A stretch of DNA of 64,000 nt from Acinetobacter bohemicus ANC 3994 (GCF_000367925.1 NZ_KB849164.1:474349-538348), one strand, 5' to 3'; counted from the first letter of the stretch, positions 43,235 through 53,006 are shown. Notes: generated by a model from the letters alone, not told the origin. Made by a program: numbers and translations.

Positions 43235-44383
43235 TTAAAATAAATTACTAAAGAATTGTTTGATATGGTCAAGCATTTTTGCAAAGAAACCTGCTTCTTC
43301 AACATCTTGAAGCGCAACAAGAGGTTTTTCTGAAATAACTTTACCATCTAGGCTAGCAACATATTTACCGACTACTTGACCTTTTTTCAGCGGAGCCGTG
43401 AGTTTAGGTTGCACAACCAATTGAGTTTTAATGGCATTGGCTTGACCTTTCGGCAAAGTGACATTGAAGTTTTCAGCTAAGCCAATTTTCACGTCATTTT
43501 CTTTACCGTACCAAACTTTAGCTTTAGCTAAAACTTGATTGGCAGGCTGTACTTTTACCGTTTCAAAGTTTGCATAACCCCACGCTAAAATTTCACGGGT
43601 TTGTGATGCACGCTCGTTCATGCTTGGCGCACCAAAAATCACTGAAATTAAACGCAGTGGACCACGTTTAGCAGAAGTGGTTAAACAGAAACCTGCTTCA
43701 TCCGTGTGACCGGTTTTTAAACCATCGACACTTGGGTCAGTATAAAGCAAGGCATTACGATTACCTTGTTTAATCCCATTAAAAGAAAATTCTTTTTCAG
43801 AGTAAATTGGGTAATATTTTGAGCTGTCGTGAATGATATGTTGCGCAAGGGTTGCCATATCTTTTGCAGTCGAGTAATGACCTTCAGCAGGCATACCTGT
43901 TGAATTGATGAAGCTGGTATTTGTCATACCAATACGTTTTGCTTCTTCATTCATCATGTGGGCAAAAGTACCTTCATTACCCGCAATATGTTCTGCCATA
44001 GCTTTAGAAGCATCATTACCTGATTGGATGATAATCCCACGCAGCATTTCTAATGCTGTTGCAGTACCGTTAAGGGGTACGTACATACATGATTCCGTGC
44101 TACTACCACGACACCATGCAGATTCGTTCATACGAACTTTTTCATCTTCTGTGAGGTCACCACTCAACAACTTTTGTTCGATGATATAACTGGTCATCAT
44201 CTTCGTCATTGAAGCAGGTGCTAATTTTTCATTTTCATTTTTCGATGCGAGGATTTGCCCCGTCTCATAGTCCATCAAAACATAAGATTTATTATTGAGT
44301 TCTGGAGGTGCAGATAAGACAGTTGCTGCGTAAGTAAAACTTGGTAATAGTAATAATGCAGCAAGGGCGCTTTTGTGGGTCAT
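43235..44383 (-). CDS. dacC: D-alanyl-D-alanine carboxypeptidase (PBP5/6 type)
   Basis: Trims the terminal D-Ala of peptidoglycan pentapeptides, controlling cross-linking and cell shape. 382 residues with a signal peptide (cut after about residue 19). Penicillin-binding motifs are intact: S58-MT-K61 (SxxK), S121-G-N123 and K223-T-G225. A C-terminal PBP5-type beta domain and an amphipathic membrane anchor (FFAKMLDHIKQFFSNLF) follow. An unusual inserted stretch at about residues 86–104 contains two cysteines (CRGSSTESCMYV). The dacC/dacA choice is uncertain; the family call is not. Confidence 0.9.
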   Translation of the reverse strand: MTHKSALAALLLLPSFTYAATVLSAPPELNNKSYVLMDYETGQILASKNENEKLAPASMTKMMTSYIIEQKLLSGDLTEDEKVRMNESAWCRGSSTESCMYVPLNGTATALEMLRGIIIQSGNDASKAMAEHIAGNEGTFAHMMNEEAKRIGMTNTSFINSTGMPAEGHYSTAKDMATLAQHIIHDSSKYYPIYSEKEFSFNGIKQGNRNALLYTDPSVDGLKTGHTDEAGFCLTTSAKRGPLRLISVIFGAPSMNERASQTREILAWGYANFETVKVQPANQVLAKAKVWYGKENDVKIGLAENFNVTLPKGQANAIKTQLVVQPKLTAPLKKGQVVGKYVASLDGKVISEKPLVALQDVEEAGFFAKMLDHIKQFFSNLF

Positions 44384-44499
44384 TCGAGGTGATTCCAGTA
44401 TCTTGATATAAGCACAAAGAGCTTAGCATTTTAGGATAAAGCCACACCGACTTCTACGGGGAAATCGGCTTATTTCAAAAGTATTGTAACCAATTTGTA

Positions 44500-44877
44500 T
44501 CAATTACTGTATGTGGTCAATTCTTGGCAAATTTCTTTATTTTTAACATCACCTGCTTTTTTCGCATCCGACTGTGCTTCCGCTAAAATGCTTTTAAAGC
44601 TTTTCTGCTTGCTCAGTTTTTGCAGTGCATTTACGGGGTCTTGTTCTTGTGGTAAATATTCTTGTGCCAGTTTTGCATAACCTTTTTTGAATTGATCATT
44701 TTCTTTGACCAAACTTGGGCAAACTTCGGATAAAACATAAATAGCCGCAAGTTCTTGTTGGGTGATTTTTTGATTTGGAGTAACTTCAATATTTTCATCT
44801 TGTTGCGTAGCTGCATGGGTAACAGAAAGGGTCATGAGCGCAGTGGTCAAAAGACCTAAAGAAAGAGATTTGAACAT
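44500..44877 (-). CDS. Small secreted protein, MCR_0457-like family, paralog A
   Basis: Signal peptide (SLSLGLLTTALMTLSVTHAA) from the ATG at 44877; a GTG four codons earlier is less likely. About 105 mature residues, helical, with the family pattern LAAIYVLSEVCPSLVK near the start and a second cysteine in NKEICQELTTY near the end, which could form a disulfide. It shares xVxSEVCPxx...FxxxxxxLxxxYL and a (S/D)xxFKSILxEA-like segment with the next protein at 45122. I associate this layout with Moraxellaceae proteins of unknown function. Confidence 0.7.
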   Translation of the reverse strand: MFKSLSLGLLTTALMTLSVTHAATQQDENIEVTPNQKITQQELAAIYVLSEVCPSLVKENDQFKKGYAKLAQEYLPQEQDPVNALQKLSKQKSFKSILAEAQSDAKKAGDVKNKEICQELTTYSN

Positions 44878-45035
44878 AGATAATTTCACTTAAGCAGACC
44901 TAAATTATTTAAAAACAGAACAATAACAATATAGGTAAGCTTAACTGTATTTTGACTTATTGTAAGTACACAAATGTATCGAAGCTGTTGAAAATTGCAG
45001 TCACAATGAAAGGGATTTGGCATCTGGTTTATGGA

Positions 45036-45072
45036 TAAAAAATAGGGCATGAAAATGAATTTTCCGTGCCCT
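45036..45072 (-). terminator. Terminator after paralog B
   Basis: Long hairpin: AGGGCA/TGCCCT outer arms and GAAAAT/ATTTTC inner arms. Minus-strand tail TTTTTT. About 50 bases past the stop at 45122. Confidence 0.75.
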
Positions 45073-45121
45073 GAGAACAGACTTAATATGGCAGATCGCC
45101 TATTTAGAAATGCCTTATATA

Positions 45122-45496
45122 TTATGCTTCGTAATTTACTACATCATCACAAACTGATTTTTGTTCATCTTTACTGGTTTCTTTTGCAGCTTCACGTGCT
45201 TCATTCAGAATTGATTTATATTCAGTATCAGATTGAATTTTATCAAAACTCATGGCTTTATCTGAATAATTTTGCAGATAAGATTGAATCAGTTGATGCG
45301 TGTTGTGATCAAATTTTGCATTTTTACCAATGATTGCAGGGCATACTTCAGTCATGACTTGAGCTGAAGCAATATCTTCTTTAACCATAGTGTTGGCTTC
45401 AGCTGGTGTTAAACCCTCATCAGCTAAAACGGCTTGTGATAATAGCGCTGCAACGCCTAAGCTGAGTAAGCTACGAAATGAGATCAATTTAATCAT
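45122..45496 (-). CDS. Small secreted protein, MCR_0457-like family, paralog B
   Basis: 124 residues with a signal peptide (ending QAVLA before DEG). It carries the same architecture as the protein at 44500: SAQVMTEVCPAIIG, a hydrophilic helix with QLIQSYLQNYSD, SDTEYKSILNEAREAAK and a last cysteine in KSVCDDVVNYEA. The two genes are neighbours in the same direction and separated by 244 bases with a terminator, so they arose by tandem duplication but are transcribed separately. Function unknown; periplasmic by signal peptide. Confidence 0.72.
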   Translation of the reverse strand: MIKLISFRSLLSLGVAALLSQAVLADEGLTPAEANTMVKEDIASAQVMTEVCPAIIGKNAKFDHNTHQLIQSYLQNYSDKAMSFDKIQSDTEYKSILNEAREAAKETSKDEQKSVCDDVVNYEA

Positions 45497-45607
45497 TTTT
45501 TAGTCACATATTTTGAATGGATGTCGGGCATTAAATATATATAATTCTTTATATAATTCAATAAAATGTTCTTACCAGTCATTTTTAACCATTACGAGAT
45601 TTTTTAA

Positions 45608-46378
45608 GTGAATATATTAATTGCCAACGATGATGGTGTTTTTGCTCCCGGTCTTCAAGCGCTTGCGCATGCTTTAGCCCCACTGGGTCGTGTGGTTGTT
45701 GTTGCGCCTGAAAGTGAGCGTAGTGGTTTTTCCAGTGCTTTAACTTTAGATCGACCCTTGCGTCCCATTCAAATTTCACCTGATGTTTGGGCTGTGAATG
45801 GAACGCCAGCAGATTGTGTGTATTTATCTATGAATGGTTTATTCGATTTTGAATTCGATCTGGTGGTCAGTGGAATTAACAGTGGGGCTAATTTAGGTGA
45901 TGATGTGCTTTACTCTGGAACAGTGGGGGCCGCTTTTGAAGGTCGTTTAATGAAACAACCTGCGATTGCCGTCTCGATGGCAGGGCAAAATGTTCGGTCC
46001 TATGAGCATGCCAAAGATTATGCGACTGCCGCTCAATGGGTGCATGATTTTATTGCCGCAGGTTTACCGGTGTTACCGCCACGTCACATTTTTAATGTCA
46101 ATATTCCAGATGTGGCTGTATTACAAGGTGCAAAAATTACTTATCAAGGTCGACGCAGCCAATCAAAACCGATTACCAGCCATGTAGACCCACGTGGTCG
46201 TCAAGTCTATTGGATTGGTTTGTCTGGTGAGGCAGTGGCTGATCCGCAAAAAGGCTTAACTGAAATAGAGTCGGATTTTTTTGCAGTGGCGAATGGTTTT
46301 GTAAGTATCACGCCGATTCAAATGGATGCTACAAATTATGAGATTCTAAATACATTACAAGCGCAGTTTTCCAAATAG
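45608..46378 (+). CDS. surE: 5'/3'-nucleotidase SurE
   Basis: Metal-dependent phosphatase hydrolysing nucleoside monophosphates. GTG start at 45608. Metal ligands are the DD of ANDDG (residues 8–9), the serine in SERSGFSSALT (about 39) and the asparagine of VSGINSGANLGDDVLYSGTVGAA (about 92). 256 residues. surE followed by an nlpD-like gene is the usual gamma-proteobacterial order, except that pcm is missing between them and rpoS does not follow. Confidence 0.93.
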   Translation: MNILIANDDGVFAPGLQALAHALAPLGRVVVVAPESERSGFSSALTLDRPLRPIQISPDVWAVNGTPADCVYLSMNGLFDFEFDLVVSGINSGANLGDDVLYSGTVGAAFEGRLMKQPAIAVSMAGQNVRSYEHAKDYATAAQWVHDFIAAGLPVLPPRHIFNVNIPDVAVLQGAKITYQGRRSQSKPITSHVDPRGRQVYWIGLSGEAVADPQKGLTEIESDFFAVANGFVSITPIQMDATNYEILNTLQAQFSK

Positions 46379-46493
46379 GGTCAAGTAGTGTTATAACTTT
46401 GTGAAAATACAGGACTGAAATTATTTTTCACATACTTTTTTGCTAATCTTAGCGTAAATCAATAAATACATTTGTATGTAGAGAGGAAGATTA

Positions 46494-47309
46494 ATGCACT
46501 TGGTGTCACAATATCGCTTATTTGCTGTGCCTTCAGCCTTGTTGAAAACCATAGTGTTGTCTACGGCTGTTATTTCCACTGTCATTTTGAGTGGTTGCGC
46601 TTCAAAACCACAAATTAATAATGTAACGCGCTATGCAACAGCACCAGACTATTATACCGTTCGATCTGGAGATACCTTAAGTGGGATTGCCGCACGTTAT
46701 GGTTTAGGTTATGTCAGTGTTGCGGAAATGAATGATATCGCGTCGCCGTATCGTATTTATGTGGGGCAATCTTTACGTTTAAAAGATTCCGGTTCGCGTC
46801 GTAGCACAACGACACAGGCGGTGACACAAGCTGCACCGATTCAACGTCAAACAGTGCAACTGCCAACCAATCCAGCTAAATCGACGGCACCTGTGGCGGC
46901 GAATATCCCTACAGCGCCAGTATCATCCTCTAAAGTATCGGCTTTACGTTGGGTGAAACCAAGCAATGGCTCAGTCCTCCAAAACTTTAATTTAGCCAAT
47001 AATATTAAAGGTATTCGCTATGCGGGAAATGTCGGTGATGCTATTTATGCGGCAGCCGATGGGCAAGTGGTTTATGCAGCCGATGGTTTGAAAGAATATG
47101 GTAATTTGATTCTGATTAAACACGTTAATGGTTATATTTCAGCCTATGCACATAACAGTAAAATGAACGTGAAAAGTGGCGAAAATGTGACCGCAGGTCA
47201 GAAAATTGCAGAAATGGGTTCATCAGGTACAACGCGCACTATGCTAGAATTTCAAGTGCGTTTAGATGGCAAGCCAATTGATCCAACTCAAGTTTTACCT
47301 ATTAATTAA
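46494..47309 (+). CDS. nlpD: NlpD-like lipoprotein, LysM plus degenerate M23 domain
   Basis: Outer-membrane lipoprotein that, by family precedent, activates a cell-division amidase. Lipobox LSGC puts the lipidated cysteine near residue 36. A LysM domain follows (YYTVRSGDTLSGIAARYG ... RIYVGQSLRL), then a Thr/Gln/Pro linker and a C-terminal M23 fold (about 150–271). Catalytic metal ligands are degenerate: the first motif reads IRYAGN, HxH is reduced to AYAHN and the final His position is occupied by Gln. This is as expected for NlpD/EnvC-type activators rather than enzymes. It is 115 bases after surE. Confidence 0.88.
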   Translation: MHLVSQYRLFAVPSALLKTIVLSTAVISTVILSGCASKPQINNVTRYATAPDYYTVRSGDTLSGIAARYGLGYVSVAEMNDIASPYRIYVGQSLRLKDSGSRRSTTTQAVTQAAPIQRQTVQLPTNPAKSTAPVAANIPTAPVSSSKVSALRWVKPSNGSVLQNFNLANNIKGIRYAGNVGDAIYAAADGQVVYAADGLKEYGNLILIKHVNGYISAYAHNSKMNVKSGENVTAGQKIAEMGSSGTTRTMLEFQVRLDGKPIDPTQVLPIN

Positions 47310-47401
47310 ATAAATTAATACAATGCATTAATTTCACCGTATAATACAATGAGTTGCTTTTATCGTAAGGTAAAGCATCTCATAAGTTCAGAGGGAAATT
47401 T

Positions 47402-48331
47402 ATGTTAGATCAACTTCGAGCAATGGGTGTATTTGCTTGTGTTGTAGAAAAAAATTCGTTCAGTGGTGCAGCCCGTGATTTAGGCATCACCACAAGCGCG
47501 GTCAGTCAGCAAATTCGTTCTTTAGAACAAGAGATGGAAGTTACACTTCTGCATCGTTCGACCAGAAAGTTGAGTTTGACTGAAGCGGGACAAGCTTTTT
47601 TCCACAGCTGCCAAGAAATGCTTGCTGCTGCAGAGCGCGGAAAAATACGAATCAATGAGCTGCGTGATGACCTGATTGGCGATTTGCGTATTGCAACGAC
47701 ACCAGAGTTGGCTGCAAATCATGTTATTCCAGCATTATCACATTGGATGTCGGCTCACCGTGGTTTAGCAGTTCATATAGAAGCAGATAATCAATATATT
47801 GACCTCATTGATGGTCGTATCGATATTGCATTGCGAATGAGTTCAAAAATTGAAGATAGTAATTTGCATATTGTGCCGCTTGCTCGTGTTGAGCAGGTTT
47901 TGGTTGCATCACCAAGTTATTTGAATCAATCAGCGCCAATTTCACGTCCTGAAGATTTAAAAAATCATGACTTAATTCCAATTAATGTGATGAAAAATTA
48001 TCAAAGTTTCTCATTTAAACATGGCATAACAAATGAAATTGTTAGTTTAGATATGAGATCTCGATTGACCTCAAATAATGTTTTGGTCGCCAAAGCATTG
48101 TGTCAACAAGGGCATGGTATTGCTCGAATTTTATATTTAGATGTACAAAAAGATTTAATCAGTGGCGCTTTGGTTGAAGTGTTACCAGAGTGGAACTTAC
48201 CCACTTTTACTTTGTATGCCATTATTTCAAAATGTGAACAACAGCCAATGAAAATCCATCGTTGTCTAGAAGCATTAAAACAATATTTCTGCCAATTACC
48301 TGGTGGTAGAATCTATCAAGACGCTTCATAA
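47402..48331 (+). CDS. LysR-family transcriptional regulator
   Basis: 309 residues. The N-terminal helix-turn-helix (GVFACVVEKNSFSGAARDLGITTSAVSQQIRSLEQEM) is the CrgA/AaeR-like type, followed by LHRSTRKLSLTEAGQAFF and a periplasmic-binding-fold effector domain (LRIATTPELAANHVIPALSHWM...). Convergent with argD and separated from it by a terminator, so there is no direct operon link; the target genes are unknown. Confidence 0.88.
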   Translation: MLDQLRAMGVFACVVEKNSFSGAARDLGITTSAVSQQIRSLEQEMEVTLLHRSTRKLSLTEAGQAFFHSCQEMLAAAERGKIRINELRDDLIGDLRIATTPELAANHVIPALSHWMSAHRGLAVHIEADNQYIDLIDGRIDIALRMSSKIEDSNLHIVPLARVEQVLVASPSYLNQSAPISRPEDLKNHDLIPINVMKNYQSFSFKHGITNEIVSLDMRSRLTSNNVLVAKALCQQGHGIARILYLDVQKDLISGALVEVLPEWNLPTFTLYAIISKCEQQPMKIHRCLEALKQYFCQLPGGRIYQDAS

Positions 48332-48348
48332 AAGCAAATAAGTATTAA

Positions 48349-48375
48349 AAAAAGCCGCTATTAGCGGCTTTTCAT
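48349..48375. terminator. Bidirectional terminator between the LysR gene and argD
   Basis: AAAAGCCGCT/AGCGGCTTTT stem with a three- to four-base loop; T-rich on both strands. Confidence 0.85.
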
Positions 48376-48406
48376 ATTTTTAGATGGAATATAACGATGT
48401 AAAAAC

Positions 48407-49618
48407 TTAAGCTAAAAATGCTTTAATCATTTTCACCAGTCGTGCAATGAGTTGATCTGCTTGTTCTTGAGTGATGTTTAAAGTCGGCAGTAGGCGAACC
48501 ACTGAACCTGCTGTAACGTTAATAATCAAATGATATTCATCACGTGCGATATTCACCAACTCAGCACACGCTTTTGGTAGTTCAATGCCAATCATTAAAC
48601 CAAAACCACGTACCGTCACATTTTGATCGACTAACTGTTGCTTCAGTTGATCAACAATATAAGCACCCATTTTCGCAGCATTATCCACAAGGTTTTCTTT
48701 TTGAATCAGATCAATCACTGTATAAACCACACGTGAACCCAATGCAGTTCCGCTGTAGGTTGAACCATGATTACCCGCAGTCAGTACACCAACACCACGC
48801 CCTTGCGTCATCACTGCACCAATCGGAAAACCGTTGCCTAAACCCTTGGCTGTGGTTAAAACATCTGGAACAACGTTAGTGTGTTGGTAAGCAAAATATT
48901 TACCAGTACGACCATTCCCTGTTTGAACTTCATCCAGCATCATTAACCAGTTATGCTGGTTACAAATTTGACGAATTTCATCTAGGTAGCTAAAACCTTG
49001 AGGTGCTGTATTTACACCGCCTTCACCTTGAATCGGTTCAACAAAAATAGCCACAATGTCAGGATGGTTAATAGCGGCTTCCTGAATAGCTTCTATATCA
49101 CCAAAAGGTACGCGAATAAAACCTTCAACCAACGGGCCAAAACCTTCTTGAACTTTTTTATTGCCCGTTGCAGAAAGGGTTGCCATAGTACGGCCATGGA
49201 AAGAATGATCCGCAACAATAATTTTAGGATGAGCAATACCTTGCATAAAACCAAATTTACGTGCAATTTTAATTGCACCTTCATTGGATTCGGCACCACT
49301 GTTGGAGAAGAAAATTTCTTCCATTCCTGAAACTTCAGCAAGTTTTTGTGCCGCCGCCGTTTGCCATGGCACTTCAAATAAATTACTGGTGTGAATAAGT
49401 GTTGCCGCTTGATCAGCAATGGCTTCAGCAATCACAGGATGGGCATGACCGAGACCACAAACAGCAATACCTGTGAGCGCATCAAAATATTCAGTGCCAT
49501 CTTCTGTATAAAGATAAGAACCTCGACCGCGAACAAAGCTGATCGGCTGACGACCAAATACTGGCATCAAATGTGAAGGTTGATCAGGTTGTACGGGCGC
49601 AAGGGTAATGTTATTCAT
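48407..49618 (-). CDS. argD: Acetylornithine aminotransferase
   Basis: PLP enzyme of arginine synthesis (N-acetylornithine + 2-oxoglutarate) that can also serve as succinyldiaminopimelate aminotransferase. Class III motifs: ALTGIAVCGLGHAHP, FFSNSGAESNEGAIKIAR, DHSFHGRTMATLSATG, LDEVQTGNGRTG, PLP lysine in TTAKGLGNGFPIGAVM, and GNHGSTYSGTALGS. 403 residues. It is related to dat (26642) at the family level only. Alone on its strand. Confidence 0.93.
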   Translation of the reverse strand: MNNITLAPVQPDQPSHLMPVFGRQPISFVRGRGSYLYTEDGTEYFDALTGIAVCGLGHAHPVIAEAIADQAATLIHTSNLFEVPWQTAAAQKLAEVSGMEEIFFSNSGAESNEGAIKIARKFGFMQGIAHPKIIVADHSFHGRTMATLSATGNKKVQEGFGPLVEGFIRVPFGDIEAIQEAAINHPDIVAIFVEPIQGEGGVNTAPQGFSYLDEIRQICNQHNWLMMLDEVQTGNGRTGKYFAYQHTNVVPDVLTTAKGLGNGFPIGAVMTQGRGVGVLTAGNHGSTYSGTALGSRVVYTVIDLIQKENLVDNAAKMGAYIVDQLKQQLVDQNVTVRGFGLMIGIELPKACAELVNIARDEYHLIINVTAGSVVRLLPTLNITQEQADQLIARLVKMIKAFLA

Positions 49619-49780
49619 GACTAACTCTTATCTGTTAGGTGGAAAAATAAAAGTTTATATAAGCAAAATCTACCCAAGAATAAAAGCCTTAATAGAAATA
49701 AAAATGGAAATATTGCTTTAGTCATACTGTTTTGCTAAGTTTTGGGTATAATGCGAGGCAGATGAGTTGAGGATTTATCA

Positions 49781-50122
49781 ATGACTGAACAAGCACGCGA
49801 TACTGAAGCGTTAATTCGTGACCAAATTGCTAAACATGCAGTACTTCTTTATATGAAAGGTACTCCGCAATTCCCACAATGTGGTTTTTCTGCACGTGCG
49901 GTAGAAGCACTCAGTCAAATTGGTCGTCCATTTGCTTATGTAAACATTTTGGAAAACCAAGACATTCGCGCAATGTTACCGCAAATCGCAAATTGGCCGA
50001 CTTTTCCACAATTGTGGATCAATGGCGAATTAATCGGTGGTAGTGATATCATGCTTGATATGTTCCAAAAAGGTGAATTAAAATCTTTAGTAGAACAATA
50101 TAGCCCAGCAGCTGAAGCTTAA
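49781..50122 (+). CDS. grxD: Monothiol glutaredoxin (Grx4/GrxD)
   Basis: Binds and delivers [2Fe-2S] clusters. The monothiol CGFS site (C34) is preceded by MKGTPQFPQ, and the glutathione-binding NWPTFPQLWINGELIGGSDI segment is intact. 113 residues. Promoter-like sequence GGGTATAATGC is visible about 30 bases before the start, a good -10. Strong bidirectional terminator after. Confidence 0.94.
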   Translation: MTEQARDTEALIRDQIAKHAVLLYMKGTPQFPQCGFSARAVEALSQIGRPFAYVNILENQDIRAMLPQIANWPTFPQLWINGELIGGSDIMLDMFQKGELKSLVEQYSPAAEA

Positions 50123-50141
50123 TTCAGTTGTTGTAAAGCAT

Positions 50142-50169
50142 AAAAAAAGCGCCTAGTGGCGCTTTTTTT
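50142..50169. terminator. Bidirectional terminator between grxD and the Lon-like gene
   Basis: AAAAAAAGCGCC/GGCGCTTTTTTT stem with a TAGT loop. Confidence 0.92.
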
Positions 50170-50179
50170 ATGGCTATTT

Positions 50180-52804
50180 TTAAGAAGCAGATGACTCTAC
50201 TTCTAGTGCAGCATCAACCGTGTTTTCAGATTCGACAGTTTCAGCAGGAGTCGGCTGTTTTTTAGCTTTTTCTTTGTTCTTTTTTTTGTTCTTTTTCTTT
50301 TTTTTGGTTTTTTTTGACTCTTCTTCAAATTCTGCACCATCTTCAATGGCTTGCCAATATTCAAGTTGTTCCATTACCGCAGCATAAATTGAATTTTTGC
50401 TATAGCGACCTTTCTTATTTAAGGTGCCGACAGGACGAGCCATGAGAATTTCTAAGGCTTGATCAATCGTTTGAATGGCATGAATATGGAACTGGCCCTT
50501 TTCCACCGCTTCAATCACATCATGGCGTAACATGAGATGTTGCATATTTTGGCGTGGAATAATGACACCTTGTTTACCTGTTAAACCTTGAAGTTTACAT
50601 GCATCAAAAAAGCCTTCAATTTTCGCATTTACCCCACCAATCGGTTGAACTTGACCAAGTTGATTCATTGAACCTGTAATGGCCCAAGATTGGTCGATCG
50701 GTAGTTGGCTAATCGCAGACAATAATGCAGAAAGTTCAGCTACTGTTGCACTGTCGCCATCCACTTGACCATAGCTTTGTTCGAAGGCGAGGGCAGCAGA
50801 AAAATGTAAGGTTTGTTCACGACCAAAGTGTGCTTTTAAGAAGCTGGACATCAGTAACACACCTTTGGCATGTAATGAGCCACCCAGCTCTACACTACGT
50901 TCAATATCCAGAATATCACCGCCACCTTGATAAACTGACGCCGTTAAACGTGAAGGTAGACCAAACTCAACATCCGCATAGTGAATGACTGAAAGCGCAT
51001 TAATTTGACCTAGACGATGTCCTCTAGTTTCAATCAACTGCGTACCACGAGACAAATCTTCCCAATATAATTCACGTAAATATCCTAAGCGGTATTTACG
51101 GTGATCTAGAGCAGTATTGATATGCTTATCTGAAACGGTTTTATCATCCGCTTTGAGCGCATGATGGTGTGCTTCACGAATCAAATCGCCTAAAGTTAAA
51201 GCATGTAATGACAATGAACTTTGATCTTCAGCTTGACGACTGGAATCGGTTAACAATGCAGCTAAAGCAGAACGGTCGAAAGGCAAGAGTTTGTCTGATT
51301 GCACATAGTCGGCAATCAATTGCATATAAGCCTGCTCATTGGTGTCATTACGTTGTAATGTATCTGTAAAGTCAGCACGGATTTTAAATACGCTGCCGAG
51401 TTCGGGTTCAACTTCTAAAATTTCATAATAAACTTCAGGTTCTGCAAGTAAAACCACTTTTAAATTCAATGGAATAGATTGAGGTTCAATTGAAATGCTA
51501 CCGGTTAAAGTCAGCATATGTTCCAGTGAAGAAAGTTTTAATTGCCCAGATTTTAAAGCCCGTTTTAAACCTTGCCATGCATACGGTTGTTCAAGCAGTT
51601 GCTCCGCTTCCAGCATTAAAAAGCCGCCATTGGCTTTATGTAATGTCCCTGGGCGAATGAGGGTGAAATCTGTGGTGATGGTACCATTTTGAGTTAATTG
51701 TTCCACATGACCCAATAAATTATAGTGGGTGGGGAAGTCTTCAAAAATAACCGGTGCACCAGAATTTGGTTTATGTGAAACAATAATATTGGCTTGATAA
51801 CGTGCAGGAACACGACTAAATACCCCCGGGGTAAAGTCATCTTCTTCTTGTTCAAGCACAATTTCGACATTATTAATAATGTCTTCAGCATAATATTTTA
51901 AATAGTCTTTTAAGCCTTCGACGTCAGCAAACTTATTTAAAATTTGCTCAATACGCGGCATCACCACTTGTTTTGCAATATCACGATTTAAAATTTGTAC
52001 TTTATCGCGTGCATCATCTTCTAAATCGCCTAAATGTAAACCTAAGCGTTCTAGCTTTTTGTCCATGTAACGCATGTTGGCTGAAATTTCAGCCCGTTCT
52101 TTGCTATTTAAGGCGTTAATTTCCTCAGTGGTCATTTCTTCAGGTGAATCATTAATGAAATGTACTGGAACAAAGCAATGTTCTTCATTACGCGTAATCA
52201 ATTTTAAATCAAGCGCTTCACCTTCTTTGGTCAGTTCAATCAGCGCGATTTGTTGTTCATCGCCAGTGTGTTGGCGAATGAGTTCGATGCGATTGTGATA
52301 AATTTCAGCGGTAAAACGACGTTCTAATTGTTTTAAGATGGTTTTCCATGCTTGGTGCAGCATGGTTTGAAATTTGGCTGCTTGCCCTGAAGGAAGTTCT
52401 AATGCAATCGGCTGCCGCGGAAGTTTAAAGTTATAAACATAGACCCAGTCATTTGGCGTAGGCATGGTTTTAGCATGTTGTTGTAATAAACGCTTAACCA
52501 TGGTGCGTTTACCTAAACCGGCAGTACCCACAGCAAAAATGTTATAGCCTGAATAAGGTAAAGCAATCCCTGCTTCTACCGAGGCGCGTGCACGATCTTG
52601 CCCCAAAAAGTTGTTGAGTGGCTTCAGTCGGCGCGTTGACGCAGGAATTTTTTCAAAATTAGGAATATGCGTCAGTTGTTCAGATTTTAGTTGGGTTTTT
52701 TCTAAGGTGCTTTGTATTTCTGCTTGTTCAAATGCTGAAGTTAAAATGTTTTGGCTTGGTTGTTCATTGTTGCTAGTAATATTGGCAGATAAAGAAGCGT
52801 TCAT
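50180..52804 (-). CDS. Lon-like ATP-dependent protease (LonB/YcbZ type)
   Basis: AAA+ serine-lysine peptidase of the YcbZ/LonH group. The frame is open to 53173, but that part runs antisense to the AmpG-like gene; the ATG at 52804 (MNASLSANITS) gives 874 residues, usual for the family. Walker A variant GTAGLGKRT near 100, long helical insert, then the Lon peptidase domain with nucleophile Ser in VDGDSATVAELSALLSA and Lys in GVNAKIEGFFDACK. The C terminus is an extreme Lys/Asn tract (KKTKKKKKNKKKNKEKAKK) followed by an acidic end, perhaps nucleic-acid or membrane contact. No clear Shine-Dalgarno is visible. Confidence 0.88.
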   Translation of the reverse strand: MNASLSANITSNNEQPSQNILTSAFEQAEIQSTLEKTQLKSEQLTHIPNFEKIPASTRRLKPLNNFLGQDRARASVEAGIALPYSGYNIFAVGTAGLGKRTMVKRLLQQHAKTMPTPNDWVYVYNFKLPRQPIALELPSGQAAKFQTMLHQAWKTILKQLERRFTAEIYHNRIELIRQHTGDEQQIALIELTKEGEALDLKLITRNEEHCFVPVHFINDSPEEMTTEEINALNSKERAEISANMRYMDKKLERLGLHLGDLEDDARDKVQILNRDIAKQVVMPRIEQILNKFADVEGLKDYLKYYAEDIINNVEIVLEQEEDDFTPGVFSRVPARYQANIIVSHKPNSGAPVIFEDFPTHYNLLGHVEQLTQNGTITTDFTLIRPGTLHKANGGFLMLEAEQLLEQPYAWQGLKRALKSGQLKLSSLEHMLTLTGSISIEPQSIPLNLKVVLLAEPEVYYEILEVEPELGSVFKIRADFTDTLQRNDTNEQAYMQLIADYVQSDKLLPFDRSALAALLTDSSRQAEDQSSLSLHALTLGDLIREAHHHALKADDKTVSDKHINTALDHRKYRLGYLRELYWEDLSRGTQLIETRGHRLGQINALSVIHYADVEFGLPSRLTASVYQGGGDILDIERSVELGGSLHAKGVLLMSSFLKAHFGREQTLHFSAALAFEQSYGQVDGDSATVAELSALLSAISQLPIDQSWAITGSMNQLGQVQPIGGVNAKIEGFFDACKLQGLTGKQGVIIPRQNMQHLMLRHDVIEAVEKGQFHIHAIQTIDQALEILMARPVGTLNKKGRYSKNSIYAAVMEQLEYWQAIEDGAEFEEESKKTKKKKKNKKKNKEKAKKQPTPAETVESENTVDAALEVESSAS

Positions 52805-53006
52805 TTGCTCGAGTCTTTGGGTCACTGTTAAGTCCAAAACGAAATATTGCGATAGAGGTTTAAGGTATACAGGTTTGTTTGAAAAATTCAAGCAGCCATG
52901 ATGCTTTAATCGATAAAATAAAATAATGATTTCGTAAATGTTATTGAAACCTAGCGCATTACGCGTTTGAATAGCGGCATTGAGTTTTTCAGAACATAAT
53001 AAATCA

